Shown here in pieces: positions 25,533 to 32,182 of a stretch of 64,000 bases of DNA. Source of the DNA: Meishania litoralis (GTDB lineage: Bacteria > Bacteroidota > Bacteroidia > Flavobacteriales > Flavobacteriaceae). The DNA lies in contig NZ_JBHFPV010000001.1 in NCBI RefSeq assembly GCF_042611095.1, forward strand, positions 186,001 to 250,000, given 5' to 3'. A program made the translations under genes and the position numbers. The notes beneath the pieces were generated by a model. That model had not been told where the DNA came from, searched no databases, and saw nothing but the letters and a program-made list of their open reading frames with translations. Each line of letters starts with the position of its first letter. The stretch's first letter is position 1.

Positions 25533-26105
25533 TTGAAACGATTACTGTATTTAATTTTACCACTTCTAGTTTCCTGCTCGAGCTCATCTCAATTGCTAAG
25601 ACCTGAAATACATTCAGAAATTTTATCTTCCAAATTAAATGCAAAAGGAATTGCAGCTATTAATCCCAACTATAAAAAATCATATTTTAGAATCTTACCT
25701 TACTTATTCTTTAATAAAAGCGGCACTTTTAATGAAATTCAAGGTGATTTTTATAACGTAAAGTTCAATGTCAATTCTAACTTGAATATAATGTCAGGAT
25801 TTTGGAGTGATTATGGGAATTACCAAAATTCTTTAATAGTTCTAATAGCAATGAGTGAGACATCAACGTTACCAATTAAAGATATACCCATTTCTGTTGA
25901 ATCAAGTAAACATGGAGTTTTTGAAAAGAAGAAATTGATTGGAAATAGTCAGATTAATAAATCACAACAAAGGGTTTTATTTGTGAAAAAGCTTGAATTG
26001 GAAAATAGATTTGATGTTTTAAATAAAATTAATGATGACGTAATAACTGTTAAAATTGGCGGGCAGGTTTATACATTCTTAAACCCTGAGATTGAACTGG
26101 ATTAA
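25533..26105 (+). CDS. Unrecognised lipoprotein in an AT-rich patch
   Basis: This 190-residue protein starts at a TTG. It has a clear lipoprotein signal, MKRLLYLILPLLVSCSSSS, with Cys15 as the likely lipidated residue. I do not recognise the rest, which has no transmembrane span after the signal and looks beta-rich. Base composition is visibly more AT-rich than ilvE and mazG-like genes on either side, and codons such as AAT, ATA and TTA dominate, which suggests recent acquisition. It is the first of three such genes in the same direction. Confidence 0.68.
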   Translation: MKRLLYLILPLLVSCSSSSQLLRPEIHSEILSSKLNAKGIAAINPNYKKSYFRILPYLFFNKSGTFNEIQGDFYNVKFNVNSNLNIMSGFWSDYGNYQNSLIVLIAMSETSTLPIKDIPISVESSKHGVFEKKKLIGNSQINKSQQRVLFVKKLELENRFDVLNKINDDVITVKIGGQVYTFLNPEIELD

Positions 26106-26403
26106 AACGTTTTACAACACAACCTATAAACAATACGGGCTTAGGGTTTAAACGCCAAGGTTTGTGTACTTTTATGAGGTTGCGAAATCTCTGGGATTTC
26201 GCTTTTGAGAGAAAATAGAAAAAGTAAAACCACTAGATTTTGCTATGTGCATGGCGGAAAGCAAACGCCTATTTGTTCACGCACTGTTCATAGCTAAACC
26301 GTTACAAGCAATTCCCTACATAAAGAAACTCTATTAATTTCTTAAGCTAACGAGTCAAATTTTTTGTAGGAAAATTATACTAAATTTAACCGTTAGTCAG
26401 AAT
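26106..26403. other. Spacer within the AT-rich patch, with hairpin
   Basis: This 298-base stretch has no gene I can support. It holds a perfect eight-pair stem GCGAAATC/GATTTCGC (26182-26202) around a five-base loop. Just after the preceding stop, the string TATAAACAATACGGG resembles TATACTAAATTGCGG found just after the next gene (near 26929). Before the next genes, CCGTTACAAGC (26300) and CATAACGAATG (26997) are loosely alike. The similarity hints at cassette-like borders but is weak. Confidence 0.4.
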
Positions 26404-26922
26404 TTGAATAAAACATTGGATTCACCGGAAAAGCAAAGAAAAAGAAAGAAACTAGCTGATAGATTTGATAATGATTGGGAATTTGATTTTAAGAATGTAC
26501 AAATCAAAAGGAAACACAAATCTTTTGTAGAAAAGTTAAAAGGAATTTTCAAATCTAAAAAGCATTCTGTTTTTGCAATGTATTGGTGGTTAAAATACCA
26601 ATATATGAAAGATGATACGGCTAAAAAGTTCTACTTTCCTCTGAAACATGATAATATACCTGTTAAAGGTCTTCCCTTCAAATATGAAATGAAAGGGAAA
26701 TGGACCATCCCATCAGCTGACCTGAAATATCTTTATGGCGGACCATTAATTAGCCAGGAATTGGAATTACTTGTGCCTCCAGAAGATACTTGGAAAAAAG
26801 TGATTCGGATTTCAAAAAATTTGGCAAAGGTGCTGACACCGATATTCGGATTTATTTTTTTTCTTTTTAGATATAAAGAGGAGATAAGGGAAATTTTTAA
26901 TTGGATAAAAAACAGCTTGTAA
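26404..26922 (+). CDS. Unrecognised basic protein with one C-terminal span
   Basis: This 172-residue protein starts at a TTG. It is rich in Lys and Arg through the first 70 residues (for example QRKRKKLADRF and IKRKHKSFVEKLKG), then has a mixed region with WLKYQYMKDD. One hydrophobic span follows at about 146-162 (LTPIFGFIFFLFRY). This would put a basic soluble domain on the cytoplasmic face with a short tail anchor. I recognise no family. The AT-rich codon use is like its two neighbours and unlike the rest of the window. A toxin, a phage-like or a defence-related role would all be guesses. Confidence 0.62.
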   Translation: MNKTLDSPEKQRKRKKLADRFDNDWEFDFKNVQIKRKHKSFVEKLKGIFKSKKHSVFAMYWWLKYQYMKDDTAKKFYFPLKHDNIPVKGLPFKYEMKGKWTIPSADLKYLYGGPLISQELELLVPPEDTWKKVIRISKNLAKVLTPIFGFIFFLFRYKEEIREIFNWIKNSL

Positions 26923-27003
26923 ACGGTGTATACTAAATTGCGGTCGGAATTTCCAGTTGGAAAAGTCCTCAACTAATCACACAGGCGCTTCTATACATAA
27001 CGA

Positions 27004-27591
27004 ATGAACCTAATTGACACATCTCACAAACCTCTTTTCTTTAAATCGAAGTTTGGAACACCATTAAGGATTTATACGACAACATTTTCCAAAGATTTAT
27101 TCACGGTTTTCATATTTTCAATTATTGCACTCGTATTAGGGGTACTTTTTATTTACAACTCAACATTCGATAAAACCAGTGAAACTTGGATTCCACCATT
27201 GTTAATCACGTTTGGATTGTTAATTCCGATATATATTTATGTAGGAAACCGATTTCGATATATCGCACTATTTGAAAAAGGAGTTGTTATTAAAAAGAGG
27301 TTCCGAGTATATGAAATATTTTATAGGGATATTAAAAAAATTAAACTTGTAAATGCAGTTCCATATAAGAATCTGTTTAAATCTAATATTAATAAAGATT
27401 ATGCATTTGATGTATTTCTCAGTAACAGTGATATAATAAGTTATGGAATAAGTGAAAGGTTATATAAATCAATTTCTTGGCCAAGGATTTATTATGGAGT
27501 AAGAGTTATCGAGATTCAAAATCTGGTAGATACTATTAATATAAAAATTAATAATACTTCAAATGATAATGCCCCCTATGAAAAGCCTTAG
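27004..27591 (+). CDS. Unrecognised two-span membrane protein (PH-like tail)
   Basis: This 195-residue protein starts at an ATG. It has two spans at about 33-53 (VFIFSIIALVLGVLFIYN) and 63-80 (PLLITFGLLIPIYIYV), followed by a soluble region with YIALFEKGVVIKKRFRVYEIFYRDI. A membrane hairpin followed by a strand-rich domain is the layout of bacterial PH-like membrane proteins; that assignment is inference. Codon use is AT-rich like the two genes before it. It is convergent with the MazG-like gene, with 12 bases between the stop codons. Confidence 0.66.
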   Translation: MNLIDTSHKPLFFKSKFGTPLRIYTTTFSKDLFTVFIFSIIALVLGVLFIYNSTFDKTSETWIPPLLITFGLLIPIYIYVGNRFRYIALFEKGVVIKKRFRVYEIFYRDIKKIKLVNAVPYKNLFKSNINKDYAFDVFLSNSDIISYGISERLYKSISWPRIYYGVRVIEIQNLVDTINIKINNTSNDNAPYEKP

Positions 27592-27603
27592 TCCTACCTT
27601 CTC

Positions 27604-27990
27604 CTATTTATCCAACACCCCCTGAATATCGGGCTTAAAATAGTTGGGGCCTTTTAACACTTTACCATCTTCACGGTAAATGGGTTTGCCATCACTGCCC
27701 AACTTACTCATATTACTGCGTTGAATTTCTTCAAAAACCTCTTCGATCTTGTATTGCATGCCGTGTTCGAGAATCGTACCGCAAAGAATATAGAGCATAT
27801 CGCCAAGGGCATCGGCCACCTCGACCAGGTCATTGTTATTGGCCGCCTCAAGGTATTCTTTGTTCTCTTCGTCCATTAGATTAAAACGCAGGCGATTTTT
27901 TGACTCGCCAAGATCGGCCTTCATGGTCTTCGAGACCCCCAGTCCGAACGAATTGTGAAATTGTGCCACGGCACTTATTTTCTTTTGCAT
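27604..27990 (-). CDS. MazG/PRA-PH-superfamily pyrophosphohydrolase-like protein
   Basis: This 128-residue all-alpha NTP pyrophosphohydrolase-like protein carries the metal-binding helices MDEENKEYLEAANNNDL (ExxE type) and VEVADALGDMLYILCGTI, with the ExxD-like acidic pair. The C-terminal FEEIQRSNMSKLGSDGKP and KGPNYFKPD are typical of phosphoribosyl-ATP pyrophosphohydrolase-like proteins in Bacteroidetes. It may cleave non-canonical nucleotides. I take the ATG at 27990 (MQKKISAVAQFHNSFG), which agrees with family length; eight extra upstream residues are possible but would reach into the -7 box. Confidence 0.85.
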   Translation of the reverse strand: MQKKISAVAQFHNSFGLGVSKTMKADLGESKNRLRFNLMDEENKEYLEAANNNDLVEVADALGDMLYILCGTILEHGMQYKIEEVFEEIQRSNMSKLGSDGKPIYREDGKVLKGPNYFKPDIQGVLDK

Positions 27991-28001
27991 TGATTTTCGC
28001 T

Positions 28002-28019
28002 TAGATTTGCCCAAAAATA
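28002..28019. promoter_or_regulatory. Back-to-back divergent -7 boxes
   Basis: TAGATTTG on the plus strand (28002-28009) faces the 28031 gene, and TATTTTTG on the minus strand (28012-28019) faces the MazG-like gene. They are two bases apart, so polymerase could not use both at once. No -33 element has good spacing for either. Confidence 0.4.
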
Positions 28020-28030
28020 ATCAAAACCGC

Positions 28031-28219
28031 ATGTTCAGCACGGGACAAATCATTTTTGCCGCTTTTTTCGTGGTCGCATTTGCCTTTTTCATCGTGTTAT
28101 CCTATAAAAAGGATAAAAAATTGCATTCCAAGAATTACCAAGGAGTCAAGTGGGTAGGAATAATCTTTATTATTTTCTTACTTATTCTCTTCGCGATTAA
28201 GTATTTCCTTAAAAATTAA
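28031..28219 (+). CDS. Small two-span membrane protein
   Basis: This 62-residue protein has two hydrophobic helices (about 6-25, IIFAAFFVVAFAFFIVLSY, and 41-58, GIIFIIFLLILFAIKYF) joined by a basic hairpin, KKDKKLHSKNYQGVK. I start it at the ATG at 28031, as an upstream TTG would lie inside the -7 box. The family is a common unnamed one in Flavobacteriaceae; its function is unknown. A hairpin at 28227 ends the unit. It is divergent from the MazG-like gene. Confidence 0.72.
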   Translation: MFSTGQIIFAAFFVVAFAFFIVLSYKKDKKLHSKNYQGVKWVGIIFIIFLLILFAIKYFLKN

Positions 28220-28226
28220 CTCAAAG

Positions 28227-28251
28227 ATTGCATTGTTGACAAAAATGCAAT
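28227..28251 (+). terminator. Possible terminator hairpin
   Basis: A perfect eight-pair stem ATTGCATT/AATGCAAT with a nine-base loop lies seven bases after the stop of the small membrane gene. No long T run follows, so termination is only likely. Confidence 0.45.
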
Positions 28252-28273
28252 TTCAAGCATCTTATCGATCTTT

Positions 28274-28308
28274 TTTGACCGTATAACATAACAAACGACA
28301 TAATTTTG
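28274..28308 (+). promoter_or_regulatory. Promoter of the fourth micro-protein gene and crcB
   Basis: TTTG (28274-28277), a 23-base spacer and TAATTTTG (28301-28308) fit the Bacteroidetes consensus at the upper end of spacing. The -7 box is the same TAATTTTG as at 9709, ahead of the first micro-ORF. Transcription would begin near 28315. Confidence 0.62.
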
Positions 28309-28335
28309 CGTTTGGTTAACAAAGGGGGCAAAACC

Positions 28336-28515
28336 ATGATGACTTTTTTCAGTGTTTTTTTCATATTAATAGGTATCAACGCCATAATGATGTTCTTTAG
28401 TCTGACAGGTATCGACCAAAAGACAAAAAAGAGCGATTCAACAGCTTCAAAAGCATCAGAATCTCAGATCTACCCTATGGATTTGGCGTCGTCGGAGTAT
28501 AAAAAAGCGGTATAG
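28336..28515 (+). CDS. Micro membrane protein 4, with polar tail (59 residues)
   Basis: ATG 28336 gives a 59-residue protein. Its first 23 residues form one helix (MMTFFSVFFILIGINAIMMF) that aligns without gaps to the three peptides at 9801-10398, sharing Thr3, Phe4, Phe5, Leu11, Asn15 and Ser22. Unlike them it continues with a hydrophilic tail of ~36 residues rich in Lys, Ser and Asp. A longer start at a TTG 30 bases upstream is possible, but it begins inside the -7 box. A good GGGGG tract sits nine bases ahead of the chosen ATG. It lies 17 bases before crcB and probably shares its transcript. Confidence 0.7.
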   Translation: MMTFFSVFFILIGINAIMMFFSLTGIDQKTKKSDSTASKASESQIYPMDLASSEYKKAV

Positions 28516-28532
28516 TTTTATACCTTTAGGGT

Positions 28533-28904
28533 ATGAAGCAGCTAGTGCTCGTATTCTTGGGAGGTGGTATCGGAAGCATACTCCGTTATATCATATCAAA
28601 GTTTTTCAATCCGTATTTTCAACATTTTTTTCTTGGCACTTTTTTGGTCAATATAATCGGCTGCCTACTCATTGGCATTATCATTGGGCTTTCTTTCAAG
28701 AATAATTTTCTTACCGAAAACCAGACCCTTCTGTTGGCTACAGGCTTCTGCGGAGGGTTCACAACATTCTCGACCTTCGCCCTGGAAAAACACAGCTTAC
28801 TTCGCGACGGTGAATTCCTGTATTTTTCCTTCTATACGTTATCAAGTATCACGATCGGCATTCTGGCCGTGGTCTTGGGACTTTGGTTGGCCCGAATACT
28901 CTAA
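28533..28904 (+). CDS. crcB: Fluoride channel CrcB/Fluc
   Basis: This 123-residue four-span channel forms an antiparallel dimer that lets fluoride leave the cell. The signature GFCGGFTTFSTF near residue 71 contains the Phe-box and polar track, GGGIGSILRYIISK near 10 the conserved Arg and Gly, and the first-span region LGTFLVNIIGCLLIG near 34 the pore-lining Asn. The length is that of single-domain Fluc proteins. No fluoride riboswitch is seen upstream. It is preceded by a 59-residue membrane protein after 17 bases, probably on one transcript. Confidence 0.94.
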   Translation: MKQLVLVFLGGGIGSILRYIISKFFNPYFQHFFLGTFLVNIIGCLLIGIIIGLSFKNNFLTENQTLLLATGFCGGFTTFSTFALEKHSLLRDGEFLYFSFYTLSSITIGILAVVLGLWLARIL

Positions 28905-29083
28905 GCCAAGTCTTTCAATTCGTTGAAAGGATCTATCATTATTTAGTGCCCCGCCCCATTAAGATTGCAAACCCTAGAAGCAATAATATGGACTATCGTT
29001 AAACGATATTTTCTTCACATGGTCCTTACAATTCTTTTAATCAAGCATTATTAATTCGTAATTTTTAATACTTTTTTAAATCA

Positions 29084-29104
29084 TACCCTAAATTTTATAG
29101 GGTA
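29084..29104. promoter_or_regulatory. Dyad 1 upstream of glnK (CCCTA/TAGGG)
   Basis: TACCCTA (29084-29090) and TAGGGTA (29098-29104) are perfect inverted seven-base arms with a seven-base centre. The dyad centre lies 52.5 bases from that of dyad 2, about five turns of the helix, and both share the core CCCTA/TAGGG. It is not followed by a T run, which fits an operator better than a terminator. Confidence 0.5.
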
Positions 29105-29136
29105 CAATTTACAATTAGAATAAAAATATTGTTTAT

Positions 29137-29170
29137 ACCCCTAAAAAATTAGGGGTTATTTTTTATTTAA
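29137..29170. promoter_or_regulatory. Dyad 2 upstream of glnK, operator or terminator
   Basis: ACCCCTAA (29137-29144), four A, and TTAGGGGT (29149-29156) form a perfect eight-pair stem followed by TATTTTTTATTT. By shape it could end a crcB transcript, though it is 230 bases past that gene. It also lies just ahead of a TAGATTTG box (29173), where an activator would bind, and it shares its core with dyad 1. Confidence 0.55.
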
Positions 29171-29172
29171 GA

Positions 29173-29180
29173 TAGATTTG
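29173..29180 (+). promoter_or_regulatory. Likely -7 box for the glnK unit
   Basis: TAGATTTG matches TAnnTTTG and lies 21 bases before the ATG of the 48-codon frame. The expected -33 site is occupied by the right arm of dyad 2, with no TTTG. That is what an activator-dependent promoter would look like. Confidence 0.45.
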
Positions 29181-29200
29181 ACCTTTTAACAATTGAGCCA

Positions 29201-29347
29201 ATGAAATTGATTATTTCCAAATTCCCAGAAAACCACAGGCCGATATTCACGGCTCGAACGCCAAGGGCCCAAAGAATGGAGGCCAATAATCTTTGTAAAG
29301 AAACAATTACAACTGACCAGTATGGACAATTAAATTTTAACAAATGA
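29201..29347 (+). CDS. 48-codon open frame overlapping the glnK start
   Basis: ATG 29201 to TGA 29347 encodes 48 residues (opening MKLIISKFPENHRPIF, ending DQYGQLNFNK). Its stop overlaps the glnK start as ATGA, the classic coupling arrangement. The frame uses GC-ending codons like the genes around it, and the peptide is soluble and mildly basic with one Cys. I recognise no family. It could be a small protein co-made with the PII regulator, or a leader whose translation controls glnK. Against it: a frame of this length can arise by chance, and no homologue is known to me. Confidence 0.45.
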   Translation: MKLIISKFPENHRPIFTARTPRAQRMEANNLCKETITTDQYGQLNFNK

Positions 29348-29682
29348 AACAGATCGAAGCAATTATCAGAAAATCCAAATTTGACGATGTCAAAGAGGCA
29401 TTGCATGCAATCGAGGTAAACTTCTTCAGCTATTGGGACGTTACCGGTGTCGGAAATGAAAAACAAGGCCACGTTTACCGCGGTATATCGTATAGCACCA
29501 CCGACATTCAAAGAAGATACCTGTCCATCGTCGTCTCCGATGAGTTTTTGGACAAAACGGTCAACGCGATCATAGAGGCCGCCCAAACAGGAAACGTAGG
29601 CGATGGCAAAATATTCGTTTCAGAAGTTTTACAGGCCTATCGCATACGTACGAGAGAAGACGGACACGCCGGAATCAACTAA
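29344..29682 (+). CDS. glnK: Nitrogen regulatory protein PII
   Basis: This 112-residue PII signal protein senses 2-oxoglutarate and ATP/ADP and gates the ammonium channel encoded next to it. The N-terminal MKQIEAIIRKSKFDDVKEAL and the C-terminal pattern TGNVGDGKIFVSEVLQAYRIRTRE are typical. The T-loop (about 37-55) differs from enteric PII: it reads VGNEKQGHVYRGISYSTTD, keeping both tyrosines but lacking the FLPKxK stretch. The pairing with amtB, 30 bases downstream, marks it as the GlnK type. The start ATG is shared with the stop of a 48-codon frame. Confidence 0.94.
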   Translation: MKQIEAIIRKSKFDDVKEALHAIEVNFFSYWDVTGVGNEKQGHVYRGISYSTTDIQRRYLSIVVSDEFLDKTVNAIIEAAQTGNVGDGKIFVSEVLQAYRIRTREDGHAGIN

Positions 29683-29712
29683 ATATAACTAACCCACAAA
29701 AAATTTAAATAT

Positions 29713-30951
29713 ATGGAAGCAGGATTATTTACAGCAAACAACGTATGGATGATGGTATGTACCGCACTGGTATTCTTCATGCACACGGGGTTCGGCTTTT
29801 TGGAAATAGGACTAACAAGACAAAAAAATACGATCAACATTTTATTCAAGAATATATTCATAATCACCGGAGGCCTTTTATTGTACTACGCCTTCGGCTT
29901 CAATTTAATGTACCCCGGTTTTGAAGAAGGTTCTTCGGGAATCTTGAAATTTGCCGGTTTTGGCATCGGCGCTCCCGAAAACGGTATGACCCCTGACTAC
30001 GCCACCGGCGGGTACACCTGGTGGACCGACTTTTTATTTCAGGGCATGTTCGCCGCTACCGCGGCAACAATCGTTTCAGGTGCCGTGGCCGAGCGTATAA
30101 AGATAGGTTCCTTCATGATATTCGTAATCTTTTATGTAGGCCTTGTTTACCCGATTGTTGGAGCCTGGAAATGGGGCGGAGGATTTTTGGATTCATGGGG
30201 ATTCTACGATTTCGCCGGCTCTACCTTGGTACACTCCGTTGGCGGTTGGGCCGCTCTGGTCGCCATTGCACTTTTAGGATCGAGAATCGGTAAGTTCGGA
30301 TCCGATGGTAAACCTAAGGCCATTCCCGGACACAGCATACCCATGGCCACTGCCGGGGTGCTTATACTCTGGTTGGGGTGGTTCGGCTTTAACGGAGGCT
30401 CTGTATTGTCCGCAGATCCCGCATTGACCTCATTGGTATTGGTGACCACAAGTTTGGCCGCGGCGGCAGGTGGTTTTGGTGCATTCTTACTCTCTACGGT
30501 CTTATACAAAAATATGGACCTCACCATGTTCTTGAACGGCATCTTGGGCGGTCTGGTAGGTATCACCGCCGGCGCCGATTTAATGTCACCGAACGAAGCA
30601 GTTGTTATCGGCTTTATCGCCGGGCTGATCATAGTATTGGGGGTATCTTTTATAGATAAACTAAAACTTGACGATCCTGTCGGTGCCGTAACCGTTCACT
30701 TGATCTGTGGTATTTGGGGCACATTGGCTGTTGGGATCCTCGGTGACAAGGCAGGTTTTGACCAATTCTTGACCCAACTTTTTGGAGTATTGATCATTGG
30801 TGCCTTCTGTGTTATCAGTTCAGGAATTATACTAGGGGTACTCAAGGCCGTAATGGGGCTCAGGGTCTCAAAAAAAGAAGAATTGGAAGGTCTCGATATT
30901 CACGAACATGGCATGGATGCATATCCTGATTTTAGAACGAACGAGCACTAG
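29713..30951 (+). CDS. amtB: Ammonium transporter
   Basis: This 412-residue Amt-family channel has about eleven spans and conducts ammonia/ammonium across the inner membrane. Recognisable parts are MHTGFGFLEIGLTRQKN near 22, WWTDFLFQGMFAATAATIVSGAVAE near 100, HSVGGWAALVA near 175, WLGWFGFNGGS near 216, and VHLICGIWGTLAVGI near 334, with the conserved pore histidines in the last and third stretches. No long N-terminal signal is present. It lies 30 bases after glnK, which is the standard order. A perfect ten-pair hairpin follows before the porin gene. Confidence 0.96.
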   Translation: MEAGLFTANNVWMMVCTALVFFMHTGFGFLEIGLTRQKNTINILFKNIFIITGGLLLYYAFGFNLMYPGFEEGSSGILKFAGFGIGAPENGMTPDYATGGYTWWTDFLFQGMFAATAATIVSGAVAERIKIGSFMIFVIFYVGLVYPIVGAWKWGGGFLDSWGFYDFAGSTLVHSVGGWAALVAIALLGSRIGKFGSDGKPKAIPGHSIPMATAGVLILWLGWFGFNGGSVLSADPALTSLVLVTTSLAAAAGGFGAFLLSTVLYKNMDLTMFLNGILGGLVGITAGADLMSPNEAVVIGFIAGLIIVLGVSFIDKLKLDDPVGAVTVHLICGIWGTLAVGILGDKAGFDQFLTQLFGVLIIGAFCVISSGIILGVLKAVMGLRVSKKEELEGLDIHEHGMDAYPDFRTNEH

Positions 30952-30970
30952 CTAAACAAATAATAAGGAA

Positions 30971-30996
30971 ACGGAGCGTTTGGCAGAACGCTCCGT
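30971..30996 (+). terminator. Hairpin after amtB
   Basis: ACGGAGCGTT and AACGCTCCGT form a perfect ten-pair stem with a six-base loop, 19 bases after the stop. The T run is poor (TAAATAACCTTTT), so it may be partial, letting some transcripts read into the porin gene 72 bases later. Confidence 0.6.
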
Positions 30997-31068
30997 TAAA
31001 TAACCTTTTCAAAATTCAGATCTATCTATTATCAACATCCCATTAAAGGGACATCTAATCTTAAATTT

Positions 31069-32115
31069 ATGAAAGCGATTACAAACACAAATTTCGTAAA
31101 AATTATAGTTTTTCCTGTAATCTTGTTTCTGGGCAGTTTCGCCTTTGCACAAGATGAAGAGGAAACCAAGCCCAAATTTTCTTTTAGTGGAACTGTAGAT
31201 GCCTATTATAGGGCCAATCTGAATTCTGCAAACTCAGGTGAAAATTATTCGGCCCCCGGAAGCTCTTTTGCAAACCTTCCCGGTTTTGCCCTGGGCATGG
31301 CCAATGTCATTGGATCATACGAAGGCGAAAAAGTCGGATTTGTGGCCGATCTGGTCTTCGGGCCTCGGGGTACCGACGCGATTTTTGCTTCCCCGATGTA
31401 TTCCCTCACCGGAAATATCGTGAACCAACTCTATGTTTATTGGAACGTGAGCGAGTCGGTGACCCTGACATTCGGTAATTTCAATACGTTTTTGGGGTAC
31501 GAGGTAATTTCACCATCGGCGAACTTCAACTATAGCACGTCGTATCTGTTCTCTTATGGACCCTTTTCACATACCGGATTAAAGGCCGATTTCGATTTGG
31601 GCAATGATTGGTCGGCCATGTTATCGGTGATGAACCCGACCGACCTTACCGAATTCAATCCTTCCGGAACTTACGCTTTTGGGGCCCAATTGGGCTATAG
31701 TGGTCAATATCTCAATGCGCTTATCGATCATGGGGCATTCGAAATCGATTATACCGGAGGGTTCGATTTGTCCGATTCATTTTTCTTAGGAATCAACGCC
31801 GCCTATTTTGACAATGACGGTGAAGGTTTTTATGGGACGGCCCTTTATCCTCAACTGAAAACCTCTGATAATTTTACCATCGGATTGAGAGGGGAATATT
31901 TTGCGGAAACCGGTGAAGATGCCGAAGCTATAGTATTTGGTGACGAGACCAATGTTTTTGCGGTAACGCTCACAGGTAGCGCAACGATCGGAGATTTGAT
32001 CATAAAACCTGAGTTAAGACTCGATAGTGTCTCCGAAGATGTGTTTCTAAACTCCGACGGAGAACCGATCGGAAGTCTTTCGTCATTTGTACTGGCAGCA
32101 ATTTACCAGTTCTAA
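31069..32115 (+). CDS. Outer-membrane porin-like beta-barrel linked to amtB
   Basis: This 348-residue protein has a signal peptide (about residues 1-27, ending SFAFAQD) and a beta-barrel with many amphipathic strands, ending in a terminal Phe strand (SSFVLAAIYQF), as outer-membrane insertion signals do. The sequence FSFSGTVDAYYRAN at the start of the mature part is usual for the family of flavobacterial porins found beside amtB. It may let ammonium or small amines through the outer membrane; that is inferred from position. It is followed by a good bidirectional terminator at 32157. Confidence 0.84.
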   Translation: MKAITNTNFVKIIVFPVILFLGSFAFAQDEEETKPKFSFSGTVDAYYRANLNSANSGENYSAPGSSFANLPGFALGMANVIGSYEGEKVGFVADLVFGPRGTDAIFASPMYSLTGNIVNQLYVYWNVSESVTLTFGNFNTFLGYEVISPSANFNYSTSYLFSYGPFSHTGLKADFDLGNDWSAMLSVMNPTDLTEFNPSGTYAFGAQLGYSGQYLNALIDHGAFEIDYTGGFDLSDSFFLGINAAYFDNDGEGFYGTALYPQLKTSDNFTIGLRGEYFAETGEDAEAIVFGDETNVFAVTLTGSATIGDLIIKPELRLDSVSEDVFLNSDGEPIGSLSSFVLAAIYQF

Positions 32116-32156
32116 ATGAATCAGTTAAGTTTAGGTTTGTAAGTTGGTCAGTTCAA

Positions 32157-32182
32157 AACCCGGTCAATTGGCCGGGTTTTTT
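32157..32182. terminator. Bidirectional terminator between porin and DUF1684 genes
   Basis: AACCCGG (32157-32163) and CCGGGTT (32172-32178) form a perfect seven-pair stem flanked by A and T runs, just where the convergent genes meet. Confidence 0.82.

Noticed and set aside
28220..28335. Fluoride riboswitch ahead of crcB
   Set aside because: The conserved GGxGAUGG and CUGAU-type elements are absent; only a hairpin and a promoter are seen.
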